DNA of 60,000 nt from Strigamia acuminata. Its lineage: Eukaryota; Arthropoda; Chilopoda; Geophilomorpha; Linotaeniidae. Positions 39,320 to 50,400 of this stretch are shown in pieces (positions within the stretch are counted from its first letter, which is position 1; each line of letters opens with the position of its first letter). The notes beneath the pieces are model-generated. The model did no database searches, had not been told where the DNA came from, and worked only from the letters and a program-made list of their open reading frames with translations. The DNA is taken from the NCBI GenBank assembly GCA_949358305.1, contig OX442320.1, positions 2,546,501 to 2,606,500 of the forward strand. The letters are read 5' to 3'. The position numbers were made by a program, and so were the translations under genes.

Positions 39320-39530
39320 TGTTATGAATATGGAAATAACGGTTGAAGTTTAATACAAGGTTAGAGCAACCTCACTGTTCTACATCAAGTGAAAGAGTGG
39401 GGAAAAAACACAGGAAGGATGTTCACTCCATATATGGTAGGAGTGTCACCACAGGATATAAAAAAACTCAAACTACATCAATTACACAATGACATCAAGT
39501 GGTGATTTTCCACATCAAATAATCCCAACA
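39320..39530 (-). repeat. 5' LTR of element C
   Basis: 211-bp partner of 22206-22416, followed by AGTAC. Confidence 0.94.
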
Positions 39531-39655
39531 AGTACATCCACGTGTCATGAAAATCACATCTAAGTGGGTTGGATGAACACTATTGAGTTTACTGATAAGG
39601 GGAGAAAGTTGTCATTAATGTTTAATTCAGATTTATAAAATTTTATTTGCTTGAT

Positions 39656-39775
39656 TGAATACTTTTTTCTCCAATGGTTGGGAGTGAATACTTTTTTCTC
39701 CACTTGGTTGTGATTAAATACTTTTTTCTTCACTTGGTTGTAATCGAATACTTTTTCTACCAAAGAAGTCAACAA
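39656..39775. repeat. imperfect tandem repeat, about 37-bp unit
   Basis: GAATACTTTTTTCTCCACTT-type units recur about four times with substitutions (39656, 39686, 39714, 39747). Confidence 0.65.
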
Positions 39776-39894
39776 AAATATCTTTCCTATGGTCCAACAG
39801 AATGTTGGGCCTTTCACACTACCGGTATCCACTTTTGCACCACTTGTGTTTGTACCCTTTCTCATTGGTTAATTAACTGTGATGCCATCAACTA

Positions 39895-40081
39895 AACTCT
39901 ATTCCAAAAAGTAATTGAAATACTCCCATTGGTTGGGAGATTCATAACACCAGTATAAATGCATTGAAAATCTTCGCACAAGTCTACTGGAATCTGAAAA
40001 CAGCATCATATTCAATACACAACTGAACTAGAGCACCAACCAACCAATGGGAGTATTTCAATTACTTTTTGGAATAGAGTT
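39895..40081. mobile_element. MITE, TA target, CTCTATTCCAAAAAG ends (copy 1)
   Basis: Terminal inverted repeats of about 40 bp (AACTCTATTCCAAAAAGTAA... and inverse), flanked by TA at 39893-39894 and 40082-40083. It has no coding capacity. The TA duplication suggests mobilisation by a Tc1/mariner-type transposase. Second copy at 40650. Confidence 0.85.
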
Positions 40082-40192
40082 TACAATAGAAACTCTTCTT
40101 TGGCATTGAGCTTGCCATTGGTTGATTGACAGTGACATCATCAACTAGCAGCCGTGTTGCCCACGACCGGAAGTTGGTCACAGTATGAACAG

Positions 40193-40200
40193 TATATAAA
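40193..40200 (+). promoter_or_regulatory. TATA box of the secreted peptide gene
   Basis: TATATAAA, about 100 nt upstream of the ATG at 40302, is a plausible core promoter. The partial duplicate at 4958 lacks an obvious equivalent. Confidence 0.5.
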
Positions 40201-40301
40201 CCACGAGTCAAATGTTAGCACACAGACCCAAATGGTTTTGAAGTTGCCTGTATACCAATACTGATCTGAAACTACTTAGCTTTTTTATGCTTTTATCAAA
40301 T

Positions 40302-41890
40302 ATGAAGGTATGAAAATATTTTTCCTTTTCTTTTTTCACTTCAATCAACTTAGATAGAAATGTGATCACTTTTTGCGTATTTACTAGTTTGCTCGCAAGA
40401 AAACTTCAATTTTAAATATATTAGATCAATTAATGTCAATAATTATTGCTGCTTTCATTTTTTGTAAGCTATTCTGACATTTTTATATAAGTTTACGTTA
40501 AAATTAACTCTTAATCTCCACATCTAAATAATAAGAAAATGCATACTCCAAACCCGTACAACGTAGTCCTAACTCCTATTGGTTGAGCCGTCTCACTGGT
40601 GTAGTGGCACAAGAAAGTAGCCCATGACACCAGAATTGTAATCTAACTAAACTCTATTCCAAAAAGTAATTGAAATACTCCCATTGGTTGGTTGGTCTCT
40701 AGTTCAGTTGTGTATTAAATATGATGCTGTTTTCAGATTCCAGTAGACTTGTGCGAAGATTTTGAAAGTCTACTGGAATCTGAAAACAGCATCTTATTCA
40801 ATACACAACTGAACTAGAGCACCAACCAACCAATGGGAGTATTTCAATTACTTTTTGGAATAGAGTTTAAGCAAAGCAATAAAAAACTAAACCTTTGTTT
40901 ACCTGCCAAAAGAAACCAACTAACTATGCTAACATTGTTTGATTGATTAAAAGAAGAAAAAGCTTATTTAGCAAATAACATAAATATTTTATTATCAAAA
41001 AAATTAAATCCATCATTCTAATCACTTTTTACACTGAAATTCATTGAAAATAAACAGAACTACATTTACACGTAGTAGAGCATAGTCCACAGTTAGGCTC
41101 AACCAATAGGAGTTAGTACAACGTTGTACCAGTTTGGAGTATAGTTGTATTGCTTTACATTTTTTTGTTGGAAATGTTTTAAGTAGATTGAATCTGATTT
41201 ACTGTGGGAATGAGGTTCTGCAGCAGGTTAACTACCTGTAATGCAACGAGTAGATGTCATTAACAACTGACTGCGGTAATCTTTACCAGACTTCTACAGA
41301 TAGAAAATATCTCAGAACAATATTTCAAGAAAATATTTTTTGTGATAATATTATTTGTACACAATTTTCACTTATTTTCACAAGATTGTAAGTTATTGCG
41401 ATATTTGAAAGTTTTTACAACGTTTTTTAAACGAAATTTAGAATTGGTATCACAGATCTGGAATTTATAAACGTAAAAATTCAGCCTATGAAACTTGTTT
41501 CTTTCAACTAAATTCATTCAAAGCCTCCACAGCCAAAATAGATACAACAAAATTATTAATTAATATAAAAAGTTTGATGAATTTCAGATAATTCTTCTAT
41601 CAAGTTTTCTCCTTTGCTTCATATTAGCCGACGCATTTCCATACATATCCGAAAATGTGGTCACTTTCCAAGAAAACCAAGACAATGTACAAAAGAGAAA
41701 TTGGAATGGTGAAATTATTGGAGGGTTTGGTCCGAACGGTTGGCAAGAAAATGATTTAAGCCAAGGTTATGGAAAGCCCAGTACAATGAAGAGAGATTCG
41801 GATGGCGGAATTACTGGAGAATTTGGTGCAAAGGGTGTGACGGTTACAAAACCGTATAAATCAAAGTCTACGATAGATGGCGCTGTTTAA
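40302..41890 (+). CDS. secreted peptide precursor with two dibasic-flanked repeats (2 exons)
   Basis: Inferred exon 1 is only ATGAAG (40302-40307), followed by GTATGA. A 1280-nt intron ends in TTTCAG, and exon 2 runs 41588-41890 to TAA. The phase is 0 and the product is 102 residues. Residues 1-18 form a signal peptide (MKIILLSSFLLCFILADA). KR pairs at 38-39 and 70-71 are prohormone-convertase-type sites. After each KR lies a similar stretch: NWNGEIIGGFGPNG and DSDGGITGEFGAKG, an internal repeat with consensus xxxGxIxGxFGxxG. No cysteine occurs after the signal peptide. It resembles a neuropeptide or other processed secreted precursor. I do not recognise the peptide. AATAAA follows at 41951 and 41979. 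The intron carries two nested MITEs. Confidence 0.68.
40547..41140. mobile_element. MITE, TA target, CTCCAAACCCGTACAACGT ends, containing a second MITE
   Basis: Left TACTCCAAACCCGTACAACG and its inverse at the right end (about 45 bp, also sharing CTAACTCCTATTGGTTGAGCC) are flanked by TA at 40545-40546 and 41141-41142. The duplicate segment at 5250-5265 lacks it and gives an empty site. The element at 40650 is nested inside. Confidence 0.82.
40650..40867. mobile_element. MITE, TA target, near-perfect palindrome (copy 2)
   Basis: Same ends as 39895-40081 but here almost the full length is self-complementary, with arms of about 100 bp. Flanked by TA at 40648-40649 and 40868-40869. Confidence 0.88.
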
Positions 41891-41950
41891 TCAACGCGCG
41901 CGGTTTAAAATAAGAAAAAGAAAGATTATAATTATTATTATAATCCTGGG

Positions 41951-41984
41951 AATAAATATAAGATCTTTATTACTTAAAATAAAG
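41951..41984 (+). promoter_or_regulatory. poly(A) signals of the peptide gene
   Basis: AATAAA occurs at 41951-41956 and 41979-41984, 61 and 89 nt after the stop codon. Confidence 0.6.
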
Positions 41985-42149
41985 TGTTATTTATTATTAT
42001 ATTGATTCTAATGAATCAATATCAAGATTCATACTTACTTGTGAAGAGAACCAATCGGACTCTTCAAGATTTGACCCTATCTTTAGACAGGACCCTCGAA
42101 TTCCTTGATGCTGGTGTCTCATTGTTCACTCGTAATCTCACTGTTCTAA

Positions 42150-42350
42150 GAGCTGTACAACCCAAACCCATGTGTATTGGGCCGCATGTAGTTTTTAAAG
42201 TTAAAAAAAATAAAATGATGAAATTCAAACCCTACATAATTTTTTTAATCAAAATAAATAAATGCAACTTACAGAACAAACATTGGGCTTTATTTAAAAA
42301 AAAAATGAAATTTTAACTTAAATGGGCCAAAAGTTATGACCATTTGAATT
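42150..42350. repeat. dispersed repeat, copy 1
   Basis: About 190 bp (CCCATGTGTATTGGGCCGCA ... AAATGGGCCAAAAGTTATG) are similar, in the same orientation, to 48095-48300. Identity is moderate, and the ends were not resolved. Confidence 0.7.
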
Positions 42351-42625
42351 TGCGCTACTTGGCACAAGTTGCGGTGAGCCGGTGGCCACCGAGAAGATTA
42401 GCCATTTTGTTTTATAATTTATTATTCGAAAATAAGGAATTTCGAGTAATCCTGAATTTGTTTAATTTGATTTTTATTTCGGTTGCAAAAGTTTGCATTG
42501 TTTATTTTCCGTTTGTATAATAACCGAATAAAAGAGAGTTCATTTGCATTAAACAAGTTGTATTTATTTTTGAGTCTTAATATTGCAAAAATTGGCAGCT
42601 TTAATATTATTTCTCTATTTATTTT
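42351..42625. other. spacer
   Basis: AT-rich. The minus-strand open frame here has no supporting feature. Confidence 0.35.
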
Positions 42626-42646
42626 GTGCCACAAAATAGCAGTAGT

Positions 42647-42955
42647 TTAATTGAGGCAATTAGCAGTTCATTTCCTGAAGTAATTAGTGAATTGCTGAAG
42701 TTATTTCTGTATAAGCCTGCAGGAATAGCAGAGTGGGTGGTTGCCAGGGCAACCAGCCCACAAACAGGAAACAGGAGTGATTTCCTGCCTCCACAGCTGA
42801 GAAATCAGCAGTCTTATTTTGAAACCTTGTTGAAACCACACCATGAAATTTACACCAGAAAACCCAGAAAACTGCTGTTAGATTTTGTGGCCAATTTTGC
42901 CAAGTTTAGGACTCATCAGTTTCTTGTAACAGTGAACCCACCCAGGTTTGTATAA
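42647..42955 (+). CDS. possible unassigned exon
   Basis: An open frame with balanced composition (LPPQLRNQQSYFETLLKPHH, RKLLLDFVANFAKFRTHQFL) stands out from AT-rich flanks. A possible acceptor is ATAGCAG ending at 42646, and a possible donor is CACCCAG followed by GTTTGT near 42948, so it could be an internal exon. Its only clear in-frame methionine is none near the start. I recognise no family and found no partner exon. It could also be a fragment of an old repeat. Confidence 0.3.
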   Translation, partial: LIEAISSSFPEVISELLKLFLYKPAGIAEWVVARATSPQTGNRSDFLPPQLRNQQSYFETLLKPHHEIYTRKPRKLLLDFVANFAKFRTHQFLVTVNPPRFV

Positions 42956-43204
42956 ATTCTGATTAAATCTGTTAATTTTTTTAAAAATGTGCGGTTATTT
43001 TGATCAAATTTGATAAAATTTTGATAAAAGTTGGATCTTACATTGAATAGTCTTTTTCAATCAGTACAGCACGAATGGCAATATTGAATTTCGCGCCAGG
43101 ATTGCCTGAATGGAAGGAGAGCGGTGATTGGTGGCGCCGATCTCTACCATGTGTAAAACTATTGATTGAGAGAAAAGGTGGTGTAGTTCAACCGCTTGCA
43201 GCTA
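42956..43204. other. spacer
   Basis: No supported feature. The CTA at 43202-43204 is the target duplication of the next element. Confidence 0.35.
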
Positions 43205-43499
43205 GGGGCCATCCATAAAGAACGTCACGGTCTTAGGGGGGAGGAAGGGGTAAGCCAATCTCGTGACAAATTGTGACATAGGGGGTTCTTGAAAATGTTA
43301 CGTCACAAGCATTAGACTTTAAAATAACTAAAACATATTTAAAACGTACTGAAACAGCATATTATAATCAATGATAATAAACCGTGACTGTGACATAGGG
43401 GTAGGGGGGGGTGAAGCTTAGCGTGACAGTAGTGGGACATGAGGGGAGGGGGGTCTAAAAAAAGCCGATTTTAGCGTGACGTTCTTTATGGATGGCCCT
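43205..43499. mobile_element. MITE with GGGCCATCCATAAAGAACGT ends
   Basis: 295 bp. Inverted ends GGGGCCATCCATAAAGAACG and its complement, then G-rich interior blocks. The duplication CTA is at 43202-43204 and 43500-43502; 3-bp duplications are typical of PIF/Harbinger-type elements. Its ends resemble those of 1911-2588. Confidence 0.82.
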
Positions 43500-43588
43500 C
43501 TAGGAGTAGACGAGTGTTCCTAAAATGCTGTCGAAAAAAATATATGCACCCGGCACAGTGCTGGTTGCATATTTTCTTTGACAGCGAC

Positions 43589-43833
43589 ACTACCGATCAT
43601 CTGCCCATTACTGATCGCCAGACATTGCTAGCGTGTTCTTGGGTTTTATTTTTCTTAACAGGGGGGGCTGGCGCCCTCTCCCTTGAGCTCCTCCCCCCCC
43701 CCCCCCCGTGAACTTCACCTTAACTGCTTTATTTAATGTGATGGGCACTTATTGACTCGTGATATGTCTCGGGAAAATTGTGATGATCGCTAGCAATGTC
43801 TGGCGATCGGTAATGGGCGAATGATCGGTAGTG
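43589..43833. repeat. inverted repeat, arms about 45 bp
   Basis: 43589-43633 (CTACCGATCATCTGCCCATT... CTAGCG) is the inverse of 43788-43833. Between them lie a 15-17 C run (about 43691-43707) and spacer. It is possibly another non-autonomous element; no clear duplication was found. Confidence 0.65.
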
Positions 43834-44331
43834 ATGACGTAGAAAAAAGAAATGCTGCTGGGTGCAGTGGTGGTTACCGCCTGCATAGTGCCGAATATAA
43901 ATTTGTTACTCTCATAAATTTCAAAAAAATACATATTTCTCTTCTTTTTCTTCAAAAGTTCAGAGTTCCAACGAAGAAAACTTATCTAACATGCGGTCTT
44001 GGCGAGCGCACAAACAAGAAAAAAATATTCTTCTGTATTTCTTGGACCAGTGTTCCATTTTGCACTTTGTAATTTATTCACGCATTAAATAGAGCTATGG
44101 TGGCATATTTGTATTTTGTATTTGAAATAAAAACAGGTTGTACGTTTAAAATGTAAACACCGGTATGTAGAACAGTTTGTTAATCGGATTTGAGTCATTC
44201 GCTTGATTTGCCATAAACAAAACATCGCCAAGGTGTGCGCGTATTGATTTTCGTTATTCAAAGAATGAAATATTGATAAAGTGCGCTTGTTAGTTTGTCA
44301 CCAGTCACCACGCGACACAACACAACAAAAA
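43834..44331 (+). other. 5' flank of the calpain gene
   Basis: No gene supported. The 5' UTR and promoter of the calpain gene must lie here or upstream; no strong TATA box was recognised. Confidence 0.4.
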
Positions 44332-47300
44332 ATGGGTTGTGGCATGAGTGGACAAGGATCTGTTGGTCGTGCGGATTGCCTGGATAGGGAGAAAGAGAAA
44401 ACGAATGGAATTTCAATTAATTTGGAACGATCGGCCAAATCTGACGGTCAGCAAGTGGGAAACATCAGCACGGAGTTGAATCAGGTCCAGGTGTCGGTTT
44501 CGGATCAAGCCAAAGTCAAAGTTCGATCGGGAAAAGAGGGACTATTTGAATTGCCCACTGAAAAATTCATACACGGAATGCTCGGTTTAACGGTAATACA
44601 GAATTTACGTAATCCCAGTCGTACAAGTTGAAATTGTTATTATTTAATTCTCATTTCTTTATCATATCACGCTTCAGATCCACGATGATGAGATCCGGCA
44701 TATTTTGGATGAAATAGAAGAGGACGATTTGTTCGTTGATTTCGAATTTCCAACACAAACTGCGATGTATTACAGCGATCGATCCCAAGATGACATTGTG
44801 TGGATGCGACCAAAGGTATTCATTCCATCTAATTTATTTTGAATTTTGAATAATTTTATATTTTGAATAATTTTATATTTTGAATTTTGAATAATTTTAT
44901 ATTTTGAATTTTGAATAATTTTATATTTTGTATTTTGAATGATTTTATATTTTGAATTTTGAATGATTTTATATTTTGAATTTTGAATAATTTTATATTT
45001 TGAATTTTAAATTTTGAATGATGATTTCTAGGATTTAGTCGCTTGTCCGGTTCTATTTCTCGACGGCGGGAGTAGACTCGACATCGTGCAGGGCATTCTG
45101 GGCGACTGTTGGTTACTGTCTTCATGCGCCGCTGTTGCAGGAAATAGTGATTTGATGCAACGAGTTATTCCGCCCGATCAACCGTTATTTGGTCCCAATT
45201 ACAAAGGAATAGTCGAACTGAAGTTCTGGCGTTTCGGATCGTGGGTCAAAGTCTATATTGACGACCAATTGCCAACAAAAGATGGCGAATTGATTTCTGC
45301 AAGGTGCAGTGATCCGTCTGAATTTTGGGTATCGTTGTTGGAAAAAGCATATGCCAAGTAGATTTGTTTATTTTCTTTTTCCTTTCTTTCCTCATCTTGA
45401 TAATGATCTTTTACAGATTGCACGGTACGTACGAGGCTATTGAAAGTGGTTACCCGATGGACGGTTTGGTGGATTTAACTGGAGGTCTAGCAGAGAGGTA
45501 CGATCTGGAATCCACCGACGACACATTATACAAACACCTGCTGCAAGGTTGTGCTTCTGGATCATTCCTTACGTGCTCAAGATATGATAGGAAAAATGAT
45601 GTTGAAGCCGACAACAAGGGTTTGGTGGATGGACATGCCTATACAATAACCGATGTCAAGCAAGTAAGGGTAAGTCAAACATTGTTCTATCGATTACATG
45701 CTGTTTAAAACTAAGGAAAAATGTGGGGGGTGGGGAGGGGAGAAGTGAAGTATACTGTAGTATACTGTGGTGGGATGCGAGCTGATTTTTGGTGGGGCGC
45801 AACGGCACAATTGTGTTGGCCTTTTTGTTCTCCGTGATCTGTTGTTTGCATTTAATTCTCGATGTTCGCTTTGTTGATTCGCTTTTATTGTTTGTTATTT
45901 AGTGAACTTCGATTTATGTATGGATCAAATAAGATCCCGTAGATGTATCATATTGTGTTACTTATGTTTCGTTATCGGGTCCTACTTAACTCGAATTTGT
46001 ATCTCACCTTTTGAGTTTACCGTTTTTATCACTTGCTTTTTCTGTTTTTGGAAAATTTTACGCAAATTTATATAAAATGTTATGCAAAATTATATATAAT
46101 TTTACGCAAAATTATATATAATTTTACGCAAAATTATATATAATTTTACGCAAAATTATATAAAATTTTACGCAAAATTATATAAAAATTCCTTTTTTTC
46201 TTTTTAATAGTTTATTTTTGAAAAATTTAATGCACCGGTCGGTGTATGAGGTGGGGTTAGGCAGATCGCCTTGCTTAAAAATGGGTGTTGATGCTAAAAG
46301 GTTTGGGAGCTCATGCTGTAGTATACAGCTCGTAGATGAGTTTTGGGATGAATTGGATTTGTCAATTTCAGTTTTTCTACCAGCTATTTTGCCCCCAGAC
46401 CCGAAGATGTGGATAAATTTGACTGATGACCAGGAGATGAGAAGAAACATACAGTAATACGGAATTACGGATAGATTATTCGGAATGATTAAATTGAAAG
46501 GACCACGGCATGCATAGCTGACTCAGGGCTGACCCAAGAACAAGAAGAAAATAATGCTACATCTCCCAAACCTAATTGACAATGGCGTACCGGTACATCC
46601 GATTTGATTTGATTTTAGAGCATACCCTCCAAAGCGGCATTAAGGGGTTTCATTAAATGAGTGATTAGTTGATTACTTTGATTATTGCAATAATCATAAT
46701 GACTCAATTATTGAGAGCCCAACAAAAAATCTGATTATGTGATTATTGGTATGTGTGATTATGTGAAGGTCACATGACTTTCTGTGTTGGTCACATGGGC
46801 AACCTGAAAAGCTGATGCGAGCAACCGTAACTTGTAGATTGTTCCGATGGGCGGAATTGTTTAAACTGTAATTTAGATACATAGCAATTGTTTAAAAAAA
46901 GTTGCTACAAGTAACAATTGCAACTCCCTAACTTGTTTAATGTGTTTAGTTTAACTTAAACTGAGCACACTTTATTGTATTATGACCTTGTGTAGTTGAA
47001 GCGGGTCTGGCGCCGCCATGTTGGTTTCAGTTGAGAGAGCACTTGTAATTGGCCCAAGTCAGCAGAAAATCATGGTTTGGGATGATTACTTGATTACTTG
47101 ATTAGTTGCTTATTTGATGAAATTATTATTCTCAGGATTGGTTGAATCCAGTCTCATGATACATCAAATAATCAACTAATCAAAGTAATCAAAGTAATCA
47201 ACTAATCACTCATTTAATGAAACCCCTTATTGTTTAAATGTTTACTTTCAATTGTAATCAATTCGCTAACTTTTAGATTATGACTGATTCATCCGATTCA

Positions 47301-47372
47301 ATAGACTTATTACGGATTAGAAATCCTTGGGGGAATGAAACAGAATGGAATGGACACTGGAGTGACAAGTAC

Positions 47373-47431
<59 letters not shown>

Positions 47432-50400
47432 TAGAAGAAAATAAATAGCGTACCATACACAGTTTGATTGTAACGATTAACTTTGTTTGTTTGTTTGTTT
47501 GTTTCAAATTAGGTCTTATGATTGGTCCGAAGTAAATGATCAAGTCAAAGAATTAATGGATTTCGAGAAGCAGAGTGATGGTGAGTTTTGGATGAACTTT
47601 TCAGACTTTGTTGCTGAATTTGACCGAGTAAGCATTTGTACTTTGGGGCCTGATTTTGACAATGACGGAACAGTTGATACATCTGGGCAGGTACTTGTAT
47701 TTATTTAGCCTTGATCTTTACCTAACGTCAAACTAACATCGTTTTCAAAAGGTTAAAGCAATCAAAGGTGAATGGGAAATGAATAAAAGTGCCGGTGGTT
47801 CACGGAATGATTTCGTTAAATTTGCAACTAATCCACAATTTCTTATTACCCTAGCATCAGGTAAGTGAACCTAAATCCGAAATAAACAAACATGACTTTT
47901 AGTTTATGGATCACACAGGGCATTCTGGTCAAAAATCAAGTGTGGTCATAAGCCTGATGCAGGAACACCGGCGCTCAGATAGGAATAAAGGAGTTCACAT
48001 GCATTCAATTGGATTTGTGCTTTATAAGGTACCTGTACTAGGGAGTATGAAAAGGTTGAATGCAATCAGTGTTAATTCAATGCAAATGCAAACACCACCC
48101 GCACCTATGTGTATTGAGTCGCATGTATTTTTTAATGCTAAAAAAAATAAAATGGTGAAATTCAAACCCTAAAAAATGCTTCTAATCAAAACAAATAAAT
48201 GTAGCTTAAAGAACAAACATCGGGGTTTATTTATTTTACAAAATAAATTTTTAACTTAAATGGGCCAAAAGTTATGTCCATTTGAATAAGTGCTACTTGG
48301 CCACCACGCTAATTGCCTTAAGTGAGTTGGGCTGACAGAAAAAGTTCAGCACCACATTCAAAAAATCAGAAAAAAAAACGGTTTCTTCAGAAAATCATTG
48401 TTTATTTGAACAATACATTTCAATATTTTGTTGGATAACCAAAATTTTGTGTGTGATTATGCAGGCCAAGTCAAAACCTAAATGTGATGGGTTTGGAACA
48501 CTGAGCAATTGATTTGACTTTATGCTTAGAATCATTTTTCTGCTAAAATATCCATGTCAAAGGCAGTTCATCATCTGCAAATGGAAGCATAACAATCCTC
48601 CCACACTTTTTTATAAGTATATTGGTCCATGATATTCTTAATTTAATGTTGTGGACCGATACTCATACAGGAAACCATCCCCAAGCCATTTTACTATTGG
48701 GATCACACATCTGCTGTTTATCGATTCATCGCAACCTCAATTTACCGCTATCAAACAAAGTTTGCGTTCTCACTATTTATTTACTATATCATCCATAAAT
48801 TATGTTGATATAGTTGATGTGTAGTACACACCCACAAACAGGGCAAGTGCAAGTGCTGACACTGACAAGCATAAAGCTAGATTCACACTTGTATTCACAC
48901 TTTGAAGTCTCAAAACTACTTTCAAGATTGAAATTGTAAAATCTGACTAAATTCTATTAAAACTGATTTCTAACTAAATGTCTCTGAGCTGATGTAAAAA
49001 CGTGGCTACAAGGGTAACACAACGATTTATTCTGGTTAGAAAAGGGGTTTACAAAGTTAAACACAGGTAAAAATAGGTCAAAGGCACAACTGGACGCACG
49101 TCATATAATCTCCTCTAAAAGGCGTCTCATCGATGTTGGCTTCACTGTTCGTCTTCACTTTCCAACTTCACGCCCCAGTTTTCACACACACTAGGGGCGA
49201 TGCAACGCAACGCAAGTCAAACGCAACGCAACGCATTGCAGAGTCTGTTCACACTGAAGGGCACGTGCGAACAGAGCTGAAACAATTGATGTTGCGTCTG
49301 GCCAATCAGATGGTTTCAATAAAACCTGGAACTGGATCTAGTTCTAGTACTAGTTCCAGAATCCGAAAATCGCGGCCTGTTTGCATGCGGCAAAGTCTCG
49401 CCATCCAAACGTGAATCGACGAGAGTTGGAATCGATCGTGATTGGTAGGCCGCAAGACCTTTTCTTGCGTTGCGTCGCTTACTTCAAATTGGCGTCAAGA
49501 ATTTTTGGATGCAGGCCGCTTGCGTTGCATCAGTTTTCTTGCATTGCGTCTAGTTTGAACACAAGTGTGAACTTAGCTTAAGACAGGGGTTCCCAAACTT
49601 TTTAGCATCGCGCCTCACTTTTTAAGCAAGGCGATCTTCTGCGCCTCACTTTATCTACCAGTGCATTAAATTTTTAAAAAATATACTACTAAAAAGAAAA
49701 AAGAAATTTTTATATAATTTTGCATAAAAATTTGTATAATTTTTAATATAATTTAATATACAGTAATTTTGGTTAAAAATTTACAAAAATTTGCAAAATA
49801 AGCTTTTTTTATTTCGGCATGTATGATGGGTGCGCCCCACCAATAATCAGCTCGCGCCCCACCAGTGAGGCGCGCCTCACCATTTGGGAAACCCTGGCTT
49901 AAGAGATAAAAACAAAACAGGCACAAGGGGGTTAATATTCATAACAGCTAACTTGCACAGAGATTACCAATTAAAAAATACATTCTGGTGGGTAGAACAT
50001 AATTCTATGCCTGAATTGAATTCTTGTCGATTGGAATCCTACAAACTCCTACAAAATTTTATACGAGGACTCTTATTGACTGAAGAAGCAATGAATAAAC
50101 GTGGATTCAATTTACCTTGTACCTTATTCCTACTCTCAAGTCTTTATACATAGTCAAGTGTACTCATTGCCTTTGACCGCTACCGGATAAAATGGTCTAA
50201 TATTGATTAATTAAAGCAAATATATCTATTGAATAGTGTCCAATTGAGTATTGTAGACGGCTGCCAGCAGAACATTTCATGTACAATTACGATGAAGGTT
50301 CATCAGGCGATTTTATAGATTACAGAGAAGTACTTGGTCGCTTTGAATTAGATGCTGGCAATTACATTTTAGTTCCTGCTACATTTGAACCGGATTCTCC

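Larger units (their letters stand above)
22206..39530 (-). mobile_element. Ty1/copia LTR retrotransposon C, interrupted by element D
   Basis: 211-bp LTRs (TGTTATGAAT...TCCCAACA) match without visible difference. AGTAC flanks it at 22201-22205 and 39531-39535. The polyprotein on the minus strand has gag, protease, integrase, RT, RNase H order. Element D sits inside the RT region. Without D the element would be about 5 kb. Confidence 0.95.

Noticed and set aside
48029-48172. Extension of calpain exon 8 to the stop at 48172
   Set aside because: The extension runs into a dispersed repeat also found at 42150-42350, and the domain III sequence resumes in exon 9.
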